Assembly (NCBI RefSeq): GCF_000429445.1
Contig: NZ_AUBW01000010.1
Location: forward strand, 124,001-188,000
DNA length: 64,000 nucleotides
Source: Algoriphagus terrigena DSM 22685
GTDB lineage: Bacteria > Bacteroidota > Bacteroidia > Cytophagales > Cyclobacteriaceae
Reading direction: 5' to 3'
Within the stretch, counting starts at the first letter, position 1. Every line of letters starts with the position of its first letter. Positions 45,988 to 54,485 of this stretch are shown piece after piece. Position numbers and translations under genes: made by a program. The notes under the pieces are model-generated. The model was not told the origin of the DNA. It searched no databases and was given only the letters and a program-made list of their open reading frames with translations.

Positions 45988-46234
45988 CGGTCAATAGATT
46001 AGTTTATTAGGTTATTTGAGTTGAGAATTTTTATTCAAGATGGGAATTTCGGAGTTCCTGAGATTTCAGATTCTTTAATATGATCAGTTGTCACATCGGG
46101 TTATGAGCGGGCTTGAACAAAACTTTAAAGTCACTTTCTTAGGAATCTCAAAGGAGATGCTTAAAATACGGCAAAAAGCCCAATTTCTAAATTTCAGACA
46201 AGAATTTCCATTTTTAACCCCTCAAAAATCACCG
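45988..46234. promoter_or_regulatory. Divergent promoter region of the 3-keto-glycoside cluster
   Basis: 247 bp between the two divergent arms. Both operons must start here, so shared control is likely; I could not place a convincing TAnnTTTG/TTTG pair. The open frame from 46088 into the MFS gene is not conserved-looking. Confidence 0.5.
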
Positions 46235-47461
46235 ATGAATTTCCCTACCAAGTTCCGTCTTTCTTTCATGATGTTTATGGAGTTTTTTGTCTGGGGATCG
46301 TGGTTTGTGACTTTGGGGACCTTTCTTGGAAACAACCTCCAGGCAAAAGATCAAGACATTTCTCTGGCTTTTGCGACCCAGTCCTTCGGGGCAATCATCG
46401 CTCCTTTTATCGTAGGATTGATCGCAGACCGCTATTTTCATGCGCAGCGGATCCTTGGAGTCATTCATCTGATGGGCGCCGGTTTGATGTATCTGCTTTA
46501 TTCCGCCACCGACTTTGCAGGATTTTTCCCGTTTTTGCTCGGCTACATGATCCTATTTATGCCCACACTGGCCTTGGTCAATTCGATATCCTTCAACCAG
46601 ATGACTGATCCCGCCAAGGAATTTTCGATCATCCGGGTATGGGGCACGATCGGCTGGGTGTCAGCGGGACTCTTGATCTCCTACCTGGCTTGGGACAGCG
46701 AATCCGGTCTTGCCGAAGGCTTGTTGAAAAACACCTGGATCATGGCTGGCCTTGTGTCCTTGTGTCTGGGCCTCTATAGTTTCACCTTGCCTGCCACTCC
46801 TCCCCGTGCCAAATCCAATGAGAAATTACAGCTTTCAGAGATCTTGGGATTTGACGCATTAGGACTTTTGAAAGACCGCAACTACGCCATCTTCTTTCTT
46901 TCCTCGGTGCTGATATGCATTCCTTTGGCCTTTTACTATCAAAACACGAGTCCGTTTTTGACTGAAATCGGTGTGAGAAACTCAACTGGAAAGATGGCAC
47001 TTGGTCAAGTCTCCGAGGTGTTGTTTATGCTCGCTTTACCGATATTTTTCTATCGGTTTGGACTCAAAAAGACCCTAATCGTAGCCATGCTGGCATGGGC
47101 ATTTCGTTATGTCTTTTTTGCGCTGGGAGATGCCGACAGTGGATTGTGGATGCTGATGATCGGCATTGTGCTTCACGGCGTTTGCTACGATTTCTTTTTT
47201 GTCAGCGGACAGATCTATACCGACTCCCATGCGGGCGAAAAATTCAAATCTTCGGCACAGGGTCTTTTCACTCTTGCCACCTATGGGGTCGGCATGCTCA
47301 TCGGCTTTTGGGCCGCCGGGCAGATCTCTGATTACTACCTCGATGAGACCGGTCTCCACGCGTGGAAATCAATTTGGTTAATTCCTGCTGGCATTTCCAT
47401 TTTGGTTTTACTATTTTTCATCTCTTTTTTCAAAGAAGAAAAAGTAAAGCCTCAACATTAA
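46235..47461 (+). CDS. MFS transporter, nucleoside/sugar:proton symporter type
   Basis: 408 residues from the ATG at 46235 (MNFPTKFRLSFMMFMEFFVWGSWFVTLGTFL), which is how NupG-like carriers begin; the upstream 49 codons are probably untranslated. About twelve hydrophobic segments. Conserved phrases IIRVWGTIGWVSAGLL and GVCYDFFFVSGQIYTD match the nucleoside:H+ symporter family. First gene of the plus-strand arm; probably imports a product of the periplasmic reactions. Confidence 0.9.
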   Translation: MNFPTKFRLSFMMFMEFFVWGSWFVTLGTFLGNNLQAKDQDISLAFATQSFGAIIAPFIVGLIADRYFHAQRILGVIHLMGAGLMYLLYSATDFAGFFPFLLGYMILFMPTLALVNSISFNQMTDPAKEFSIIRVWGTIGWVSAGLLISYLAWDSESGLAEGLLKNTWIMAGLVSLCLGLYSFTLPATPPRAKSNEKLQLSEILGFDALGLLKDRNYAIFFLSSVLICIPLAFYYQNTSPFLTEIGVRNSTGKMALGQVSEVLFMLALPIFFYRFGLKKTLIVAMLAWAFRYVFFALGDADSGLWMLMIGIVLHGVCYDFFFVSGQIYTDSHAGEKFKSSAQGLFTLATYGVGMLIGFWAAGQISDYYLDETGLHAWKSIWLIPAGISILVLLFFISFFKEEKVKPQH

Positions 47462-47473
47462 ACCCCAATAACT

Positions 47474-48349
47474 ATGAATTTTGACTCAAGCAGAAGGTCT
47501 TCCTTTAAGAAAATGATCTTAGGAGGAGCTGCAATGGGCACCATGTCTTCGTTCGACTGGAAAGACGGACAAGCGCCACTTCCACTCAAAGGCAATATCC
47601 ATCACGGCGTCTGCGCCTGGACAATGCCTTCGCTTAGCCTAGACGAACTTTGCGTAGCGGTCAAGAAAATCGGCTTCAACGCAATTGACCTGGTCGGACC
47701 GAACGGCTGGGACACGCTCAAAACCCACGGAGTCGAATGCTCCATGTGCAACGGCGCCGAACTTGGAATCCCAAAGGGCTGGAACGATCCGCAATACCAC
47801 GAACAACTGATCAAAAACTACACAGAAGTCATTCCTCAAGTGGCAAAGTATGGCTACAAAAACCTGATCTGCTTCTCCGGAAACCGAAACGGAATGGATG
47901 ACGAAGTGGGGAAGAAAAACTGTGCCGAGGGCTTGAAAAAAATCATGCCCATCGCAGAAAAACACGGGGTAATCATCCAGATGGAACTGCTCAACAGTAA
48001 AGTCAATCACAAAGACTACATGTGCGACCTCTCTCCCTGGGGAGTAGAACTCTGCAAGCTGGTCGGCAGCGAAAACTTCAAATTACTCTTTGACATCTAC
48101 CACATGCAGATCGATGAGGGAGATATCATTCGCAGCATCCAAACCAATCATCAGTACTTCGGACACTATCATACTGCCGGAAACCCCGGTCGAAACGAGC
48201 TGGATGAAAACCAGGAAATCAACTATCCAGCCGTGATGAAAGCAATCGTCGCTACCGGCTACCAAGGATATGTGTCTCATGAGTTTATCCCAAAATCAGA
48301 CGACAAAATCGCTGCGCTGGCGCAGGCCGTGCAGGTTTGCGACGTCTAA
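47474..48349 (+). CDS. Hydroxypyruvate-isomerase-like TIM barrel protein, Tat-type signal
   Basis: 291 residues. The N-terminus SSRRSSFKKMILGGAAMGTM has a twin-arginine-like motif, predicting export in folded form. Xylose-isomerase-like barrel with Glu in IIQMELLNSKVNHKDYMC, Asp/His in LLFDIYHMQIDEGD, His in YFGHYHTAGNPGR and Glu in YVSHEFIP. Its closest build is Hyi (hydroxypyruvate isomerase-like), but in this cluster it may epimerise a keto-sugar in the periplasm. Confidence 0.85.
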   Translation: MNFDSSRRSSFKKMILGGAAMGTMSSFDWKDGQAPLPLKGNIHHGVCAWTMPSLSLDELCVAVKKIGFNAIDLVGPNGWDTLKTHGVECSMCNGAELGIPKGWNDPQYHEQLIKNYTEVIPQVAKYGYKNLICFSGNRNGMDDEVGKKNCAEGLKKIMPIAEKHGVIIQMELLNSKVNHKDYMCDLSPWGVELCKLVGSENFKLLFDIYHMQIDEGDIIRSIQTNHQYFGHYHTAGNPGRNELDENQEINYPAVMKAIVATGYQGYVSHEFIPKSDDKIAALAQAVQVCDV

Positions 48350-48375
48350 CTAATTAAACCAAAATACCCATACTT

Positions 48376-50055
48376 ATGGCAAATGAAGCGTTTGACGCAA
48401 TAGTCGTTGGGTCAGGAATCAGTGGCGGATGGGCCGCCAAAGAACTGACAGAGAAGGGACTAAAAGTATTGCTCCTGGAACGTGGCCCAATGGTCGAGCA
48501 CGTAAAAGATTACAAATCTGCTACTTTGGCGCCATGGGAAATTCCCCACCGAGGCCGCAGAACTCAAGAACAGATTGACAATCACCCAAACCTAAAGAGG
48601 GATTACGTCCTCAATGAGCTTAATCTTGACTGGTGGGCTCATGAAAGTGACTCTCCTTACGTGGAAGACAAACCTTTCACTTGGTTTAGAGGGTATCAGG
48701 TTGGCGGTAGATCGCTGCTTTGGGGAAGACAGTCCTACCGCTGGGCAAATGTGGACTTTGAAGCCAACGCCAAAGACGGAATAGCCACAGACTGGCCGAT
48801 CCGATACAATGACATTGCGCCTTGGTACAGCTATGTAGAGAAATTCATCGGGGTATCCGGCTCCAAAGACGGACTGCCGATTCTTCCCGACGGAGAATTC
48901 CAACCGCCGATGCCGATGAACTGCGTGGAAACCGACGCCGCCGCAAAAATCAAAGAACATTATAAAGGAGCAAGGACCTGGACCATTGGCCGACCAGCCA
49001 ATATCACCCAGCCTTTGCCCGGCCGCCCTGGCTGCCAGTACAGAAATAAATGCTCGCTGGGCTGTCCTTTTGGAGGATACTTCAGCACCCAGGCGTCTAC
49101 TTTGCCAGCCGCTCAAGCTACGGGCAATCTGACTCTCCGTCCTTGGTCAATCGTGCGTCGCCTGATCTATGACAAAGACACGCAAAAGGCGACCGGCGTA
49201 GAAGTATTGGATGCCGAGACCAATCAGACCGTGGTGTATGACTCGAAGATTGTCTTCCTCTGCGCATCCGCCTTCAACTCCACCGCGATATTGATGAGAA
49301 CCGCCACCGACATCTGGCCGGGCGGTTTGGGCTCTACCTCAGGCGAGTTGGGTCACAACGTGATGGATCACCATTTCAGATTGGGCGCTAACGGAACGAT
49401 GGAAGGATACGAGGACAAATATTACTTTGGCAGAAGACCTACCGGGCTATACATTCCACGATTCAGAAACCTCAACGGAGAGAAGCGCGACTATATCCGG
49501 GGCTTTGGATATCAGGGAGCGGCCAGCCGAAGCGGATGGAGCAGAGATGTGGCTGAGCTTGGTTTTGGTGCACCGATGAAGGATGCACTGACCGAACCGG
49601 GACCTTGGGGCGCTGGATTCACTGCTTTTGGCGAGATCCTTCCTTACCACGAAAACACCATCAAATTCTCCGATACAGTGAAAGACAAATGGGGAATGGA
49701 AGCGTTGGTCATGAATGCTGAGATCAAAGACAACGAACTCAAGATGCGTAAGGACATGATGGCAGATGCTGCAGAGATGCTAGAAGTGGCCGGATTTAAG
49801 AACATCAACACCTATGACGCGGGATATACCTTCGGACAAGGCATCCATGAAATGGGCACCGCACGGATGGGCCGGGATCCAAAAACCTCCGTCCTCAATG
49901 GCAACAACCAGGTATGGGATGCTAAGAACGTGTTTGTGACGGACGGTGCCTGTATGACTTCGGCAGCCGCACAAAACCCGTCGCTGACGTACATGGCGCT
50001 GACTGCAAGAGCGGCAGCTTTCGCAGTGGATGAACTGAAAAAGATGAACCTCTAA
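48376..50055 (+). CDS. GMC oxidoreductase (FAD-dependent sugar 3-dehydrogenase type)
   Basis: 559 residues. FAD-binding motif AIVVGSGISGGWAAKEL at residues 9-25 with Glu of LLLERGP; C-terminal GMC motif IHEMGTARMGRDP and the end ACMTSAAAQNPSLTYMALTARAA. It lacks its own signal; partners of this type are exported with the Tat signal of the small subunit, which is encoded next. Such complexes oxidise the C3 hydroxyl of glycosides and pass electrons to cytochrome c, matching the two cytochromes in the other arm. Confidence 0.92.
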   Translation: MANEAFDAIVVGSGISGGWAAKELTEKGLKVLLLERGPMVEHVKDYKSATLAPWEIPHRGRRTQEQIDNHPNLKRDYVLNELNLDWWAHESDSPYVEDKPFTWFRGYQVGGRSLLWGRQSYRWANVDFEANAKDGIATDWPIRYNDIAPWYSYVEKFIGVSGSKDGLPILPDGEFQPPMPMNCVETDAAAKIKEHYKGARTWTIGRPANITQPLPGRPGCQYRNKCSLGCPFGGYFSTQASTLPAAQATGNLTLRPWSIVRRLIYDKDTQKATGVEVLDAETNQTVVYDSKIVFLCASAFNSTAILMRTATDIWPGGLGSTSGELGHNVMDHHFRLGANGTMEGYEDKYYFGRRPTGLYIPRFRNLNGEKRDYIRGFGYQGAASRSGWSRDVAELGFGAPMKDALTEPGPWGAGFTAFGEILPYHENTIKFSDTVKDKWGMEALVMNAEIKDNELKMRKDMMADAAEMLEVAGFKNINTYDAGYTFGQGIHEMGTARMGRDPKTSVLNGNNQVWDAKNVFVTDGACMTSAAAQNPSLTYMALTARAAAFAVDELKKMNL

Positions 50056-50067
50056 TCTGACAACGAC

Positions 50068-50631
50068 ATGACTGTAATGAATAGAAGAGACGCCTTGAAA
50101 AGCGTCGTCCTGATGATGGGAGGTACAATGATCGGTGCCACTGCCCTTCTCACGGGTTGCTCCCCCGAGCGACAGCTCAAAGACCTGAATTTCACGCCAG
50201 AGGACCTTGCTTTCTTGGACGAGATCGGCGAGACCATTATACCGACTACAGATACCCCAGGTGCTAAGGCCACCAAGATCGGCGAGTTCATGATCATGAT
50301 GGTCAAAGAATGCTACGATGCCGACCAGCAAAAGGCCTTTATAGACGGCCTGAATTCGTTGAGCAAAGACTTCAAAGCCGAAAAAGGCACGGACTTCATG
50401 GAAGCCAGCGCGGAGGACCGCCTTGCTTTCCTGAACTCGATGCAGGAGAAATTCAAAGCCAGCGGAGACTCTAGAGAACCGATTGTGATCAACATGCTTC
50501 GTGACCTGACTGTCTTGGGGTATTTCACTTCCGAAATCGGAGCTACACAAGCGCTGCGATTCATGGAAGCTCCAGGACGCTACGACGCCTGCATCGATTA
50601 CAAGAAAGGCGACAAAGCCTGGGCGACCTAA
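50068..50631 (+). CDS. Gluconate 2-dehydrogenase subunit 3-like protein (small subunit of the GMC enzyme)
   Basis: 187 residues. Tat signal MNRRDALKSVVLMMGGTMIGATALLTGC with a lipobox-like LLTGC, so it may be a Tat-exported lipoprotein. The phrase LAFLDEIGETIIPTTDTPGAKA is characteristic of the family. 12 nt after the GMC gene. It is expected to carry the flavoprotein across the membrane. Confidence 0.9.
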   Translation: MTVMNRRDALKSVVLMMGGTMIGATALLTGCSPERQLKDLNFTPEDLAFLDEIGETIIPTTDTPGAKATKIGEFMIMMVKECYDADQQKAFIDGLNSLSKDFKAEKGTDFMEASAEDRLAFLNSMQEKFKASGDSREPIVINMLRDLTVLGYFTSEIGATQALRFMEAPGRYDACIDYKKGDKAWAT

Positions 50632-50651
50632 TCCGCACATTAATCAAACTC

Positions 50652-50680
50652 AGCCTGCTTCCTCGGAGGCAGGCTTTTTT
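50652..50680 (+). terminator. Terminator after the small-subunit gene
   Basis: AGCCTGC, 10-nt loop, GCAGGCT and T6. It separates the GMC pair from the next isomerase gene, 13 nt before its ATG. Confidence 0.8.
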
Positions 50681-50692
50681 ATTCTCTCTATT

Positions 50693-51592
50693 ATGAAAAA
50701 CCAACGAAGAAAATTCATTCAAATGAGCACCATGCTGGGCATGGGGGCGGCGTTCATGCCGTTGCAGTTTTGCGCAGCTCCAAAGAAAGAGGAGGAAGTA
50801 GTCGCAGAAGCAGTCGCGACGAAGTCGAAACTCAGCAACTTTGGCATCCAACTATATTCTGTCAAAGAAGATATGGGAGCAGATGCCCAGGCGACGATTC
50901 GCGCTCTGGGAGGCTACGGGTATAAGCAACTAGAAGGCTTCGACGGCGGCAAAGGAATCCTCTGGGGCATGCAGCCTGCGGAATTCAAGACGTTGATGAC
51001 CGAAAGCGGTACCACCATGGTCGCTTCTCACGCCAACGTATTCGAAAACCTGGACGCACAGGCGGCCCAAGCTGCGGAAGTCGGGATGAAATACCTGATC
51101 TGCCCGTGGATCGGGCCGCAGAAATCACTGGACGACTACAAGAAAAAAGCGGATGAGTTTAACCAAATCGGGCAAAAGCTGAAGTCGCACGGAATCCGAT
51201 TTGCCTATCACAACCACGATTACAGCTTTATTCCCCAAGAGGGAGCGATGGGCCAGGATATCCTGATGGACAATACCGATCCCGCTTTGGTGGACTTCGA
51301 GATGGACATCTACTGGGTGCATGTGGCAGGGATAAATCCAGCTGAATATTTGGCTAAATATCCCGGCAGGTTCAGACTATGTCACCTCAAAGATGCCGAG
51401 GCGGGAACCGGTGATCCGCATCAAAGAGGTGTCCTGCTGGGCGCGGGTGAGATCCCTTATGCGGATCTGATCAAGCAGTCAATGGGCTTGGGAATGGAGT
51501 ATTTCATCGTGGAGCAGGAGCGGTTCCCATCCGGAACTCCGATGGAAGCAGCCGCGGCTAACGCTACCTACCTCGCCGCATTGGAGTACTAA
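50693..51592 (+). CDS. Sugar phosphate isomerase/epimerase, Tat-type signal
   Basis: 299 residues. The N-terminus NQRRKFIQMSTMLGMGAAFMPL has a twin-Arg motif and ends near a Cys (LQFCAAP), so it may be an exported lipoprotein. Barrel motifs: GIQLYSVKEDMG, FAYHNHDYSF (His), VDFEMDIYWVHVAG (Glu/Asp) and CHLKDAE. The third isomerase-type protein of the cluster and the second exported one. Its stop overlaps the stop of the next, opposite gene. Confidence 0.87.
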   Translation: MKNQRRKFIQMSTMLGMGAAFMPLQFCAAPKKEEEVVAEAVATKSKLSNFGIQLYSVKEDMGADAQATIRALGGYGYKQLEGFDGGKGILWGMQPAEFKTLMTESGTTMVASHANVFENLDAQAAQAAEVGMKYLICPWIGPQKSLDDYKKKADEFNQIGQKLKSHGIRFAYHNHDYSFIPQEGAMGQDILMDNTDPALVDFEMDIYWVHVAGINPAEYLAKYPGRFRLCHLKDAEAGTGDPHQRGVLLGAGEIPYADLIKQSMGLGMEYFIVEQERFPSGTPMEAAAANATYLAALEY

Positions 51593-52236
51593 TATTGTCC
51601 TTGGCTGTTTTCTGGCTTTCTGAACAAAAGCAGAGCTATCGCCAACATCAAAATGATCAGCAAAGCCACCTCAAACTGCGCCCAAACTTGGGATCGGTTC
51701 ACCAGGATTTTGGCTTTGCTGATTAATTTTTCACCTTCTTCCATCTGTATTTTGCTTAGATTCTGCAGATCCTGATGGGCTTGGGAGATCTTCTCGTCGT
51801 AGGTTTTTACCTGTTTAAGATTTACGCCTGAGGAGTCTGAGAACAGCAAATCATAGCTTTTGATCGTCAGATCCTGCTCGATTATCTTCCTAAAATCTGC
51901 AAGATATACCGCCTCCTGATCAGTCAATTTGGTCTTTTCAAAGTCCTCCACAATCGCCAAGATCGCATCTTCATGAGTGGTGATCTCGTTGATCACTTTG
52001 GAATAGTCGTAGTCGATGTTGCAGTGATCGATGAGTTTTTGGATCTGGATCAGATTCTCAGAAATCTGAAAAATATACCCTTCCACTACCAATCTGTCAT
52101 TGTAAACTTCAGTAAATGTGCTGCTGATACTTGTGAAAGACCGTCTTTCGAGATGATTCTTGCGATACATCACCAACAACAAAATTCCGATCACGATCAA
52201 GGCCAGCAAGCTACTTTTGGAGATGTTCTTTTTCAT
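51589..52236 (-). CDS. Four-helix-bundle membrane protein (4HB_MCP-like sensor without output domain)
   Basis: 215 residues: TM helix at about residues 9-24, about 150 residues predicted all-helical (FTEVYNDRLVVEGYIFQISENLIQIQKLID resembles the 4HB_MCP ligand-binding bundle), second TM at about 186-204, then a very short cytoplasmic tail. Chemoreceptors and kinases with this bundle carry a HAMP and output domain after TM2; here nothing follows. Tail-to-tail with the isomerase gene. Confidence 0.65.
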   Translation of the reverse strand: MKKNISKSSLLALIVIGILLLVMYRKNHLERRSFTSISSTFTEVYNDRLVVEGYIFQISENLIQIQKLIDHCNIDYDYSKVINEITTHEDAILAIVEDFEKTKLTDQEAVYLADFRKIIEQDLTIKSYDLLFSDSSGVNLKQVKTYDEKISQAHQDLQNLSKIQMEEGEKLISKAKILVNRSQVWAQFEVALLIILMLAIALLLFRKPENSQGQY

Positions 52237-52313
52237 AAGTTGAGAGGAGGTTCAAAAATCATCAACACTTAAAAACCACGGGAGACTGAAGAATTTACCT
52301 ATTCTGAGAGGAA

Positions 52314-53108
52314 TCAAGGCTTGCGATCATACACTCTCACATAGTCGACTTCCATCCTTTGCGGCCAAATCTTGGGATCTACTCCCTCTACGCCGCCCCA
52401 GTTTCCACCCACTGCAATATTCAGAATCAAGTGAAACGGTTGGTCAAAAGGCCAATCTTTGTAGTCATTGCCAGTATTTTCGAAGGTGAAGTACTTCGTC
52501 CCGTCGATGAAGAAATCGATCTTTTCAGCAGTCCAGTCAATCGCGTAGGTATGGAATTCTTCGGAGAAATCTGAGACCATTTTTTGTCCGCCTTTTTGGG
52601 TTCCGATGGTGTGGTTGAACGCCTCCGTGTGAACCGTCCCGTGTACTTTGCCGGGGTCGTAGCCCACATGCTCCATGATGTCGATCTCCCCATTTTTTGG
52701 CCAGCCGCCATACCGGCTTTCCTCCGGCAGCATCCAGATCGCAGGCCAAGTACCCACTCCCTCCGGCAGTTTTGCCTTGATTTCGATATAGCCATATTGC
52801 CAAAAACCCTTCCCTTTGGTCACCAGTCTTGCCGAGGTGTAGCCTTTGGGACGGGACGGATCCGCGTGGGCTTCGATGATCAAGATGCCGTCTTCGACTC
52901 TGGCATTTTTCAGGTCGGCTTTGGAGTAATACTCCAACTCGTTGTTGCCCCAGCCGTGGTCTCCCACGTCGTAGTCCCACTTTGTCGGATCAGGCAGTCC
53001 AGCAGTCTCAAATTCGTCGGACCAAATCAGTTTCGTTTTCGAAGGATCTTGTGCAATGCAAGAGCTACCCAGGAGATGGGCAAATAGGATGATCAGGATT
53101 TTTTTCAT
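52314..53108 (-). CDS. Glycoside hydrolase family 16 (endo-beta-glucanase/laminarinase type)
   Basis: 264 residues from the ATG at 53108 (MKKILIILFAHLLGSSC, signal peptide with a possible lipobox). Catalytic motif GEIDIMEHVG gives nucleophile Glu, Asp and acid/base Glu; WSDEFETAGLPDPTKWDYD at the start and WPFDQPFHLILNIAVGGNWGG near the end are GH16 signatures. It hydrolyses beta-1,3 or mixed-linkage glucans. No SusCD next to it. The flank 53109-53249 leads divergently to hmgA. Confidence 0.93.
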   Translation of the reverse strand: MKKILIILFAHLLGSSCIAQDPSKTKLIWSDEFETAGLPDPTKWDYDVGDHGWGNNELEYYSKADLKNARVEDGILIIEAHADPSRPKGYTSARLVTKGKGFWQYGYIEIKAKLPEGVGTWPAIWMLPEESRYGGWPKNGEIDIMEHVGYDPGKVHGTVHTEAFNHTIGTQKGGQKMVSDFSEEFHTYAIDWTAEKIDFFIDGTKYFTFENTGNDYKDWPFDQPFHLILNIAVGGNWGGVEGVDPKIWPQRMEVDYVRVYDRKP

Positions 53109-53249
53109 GACTATTTTCGGGTTTCGGAAAATACAAAACTTTCCCAAAATCACAGAGTTAGATCAAGGAGAAGACGCAAATAGCCTGAAAAGAGCGCTTT
53201 CGGACTCATTCAAAAATGGTAATTTAGCAGAGACTATAAACCCAACATC

Positions 53250-54416
53250 ATGGCCTACTACGTAAGACTCGGACAGATCCCTCCCAAAAGACACACTCAG
53301 TTTCGCCAACCCGACGGCAGCTTGTACAAAGAAGAACTGGTCAGCTCCAAGGGCTTCTCCGGGATCTATTCTAACCTGTACCACATCCACAATCCCAACG
53401 AAGTCAAATCCATCGGCAACCCGATACCGTATAGCTGGCAGACCGCTAAAGAACATGGGCTAAACCAAACCCATCTCAAAACCTCGGGAGTTGAAGTGAC
53501 CGGCGAGGACTATCTCAGCGCCCGCCGGATGCTCATGATCAATAATGATGTGATGATGGGCATATGCGCTCCGCGAAAGCGTAAGATGGACTATTACTTC
53601 AAGAATGCTGACGGAGATGAGATCATCTACATTCACGATGGAGAAGGCATACTTTTCTCCCAATTTGGCAAGCTCGAGGTGAAAAAAGGAGACTATGTGG
53701 TCATCCCAAGAACCACGATCTACCGGTTTGAATTTTCAGAAAAAGGTCCTTTACGACTGCTAGTGATCGAATCTCATGGCCCAATCGAAACCGTGAAACG
53801 GTATCGAAATGAAGTCGGGCAGCTGTTGGAGCACTCGCCGTACTGCGAACGTGACATCCGGCCTCCACACGAGCTACACATCGAGACTGACAAAAAAGAC
53901 TACCTCGTCCAGATCAAGAAACAGGGCTTTCTTCACCAATACACCTACGGTCACAGTCCTCTGGACATCGTCGGATGGGATGGCTACCTCTATCCTTATG
54001 CGCTTTCCATCCATGATTTTGAGCCGATCACCGGCAGGATTCATCAGCCGCCTCCGGTTCACCAGACCTTTCAGGCTTGGGGATTTGTGATTTGCTCTTT
54101 TGTCCCAAGGCTGTTTGACTATCACCCCCTGTCCATCCCGGCGCCATACAACCACTCCAACATCGACTCGGATGAAGTGCTTTACTATGCCGAGGGGGAA
54201 TTTATGAGCAGAAAAGGGATTGATCGAGGTTCGTTTACCATACACATGGGTGGCTTGCCCCACGGACCTCATCCAGGTACGGTAGAAAAATCAATCGGGG
54301 CCAAAGAAACCCACGAATATGCCGTAATGCTGGACACACATCGGCCTTTGTCTATCACGACAGATGCGCTGGAGTTTGTGGACAAAGGTTACCCAATGAG
54401 CTGGACCGAACATTGA
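53250..54416 (+). CDS. hmgA: Homogentisate 1,2-dioxygenase
   Basis: 388 residues. MAYYVRLGQIPPKRHTQFR at the start, the cupin-type block DEIIYIHDGEGILFSQFGKL and the metal region HPLSIPAPYNHSNIDSDEVLYY … HMGGLPHGPHPG are present. It opens the aromatic ring of homogentisate in tyrosine/phenylalanine breakdown. No other pathway gene is adjacent. Confidence 0.93.
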   Translation: MAYYVRLGQIPPKRHTQFRQPDGSLYKEELVSSKGFSGIYSNLYHIHNPNEVKSIGNPIPYSWQTAKEHGLNQTHLKTSGVEVTGEDYLSARRMLMINNDVMMGICAPRKRKMDYYFKNADGDEIIYIHDGEGILFSQFGKLEVKKGDYVVIPRTTIYRFEFSEKGPLRLLVIESHGPIETVKRYRNEVGQLLEHSPYCERDIRPPHELHIETDKKDYLVQIKKQGFLHQYTYGHSPLDIVGWDGYLYPYALSIHDFEPITGRIHQPPPVHQTFQAWGFVICSFVPRLFDYHPLSIPAPYNHSNIDSDEVLYYAEGEFMSRKGIDRGSFTIHMGGLPHGPHPGTVEKSIGAKETHEYAVMLDTHRPLSITTDALEFVDKGYPMSWTEH

Positions 54417-54425
54417 GTCTTATCC

Positions 54426-54465
54426 AAAAAAAAGGCTGCCTCTTGAGTGGGGCAGCCTTTTTTTT
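54426..54465. terminator. Bidirectional terminator between hmgA and the phosphatase gene
   Basis: A8-GGCTGCC, loop, GGCAGCC-T8; sits between convergent genes. Confidence 0.88.
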
Positions 54466-54485
54466 GATTTGGGGCAACGCTCGGC

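Noticed and set aside
46088..46234. An N-terminal extension of the MFS transporter
   Set aside because: The family begins at MNFPTKFRLS; the added part has no membrane or signal character and occupies the divergent promoter region.
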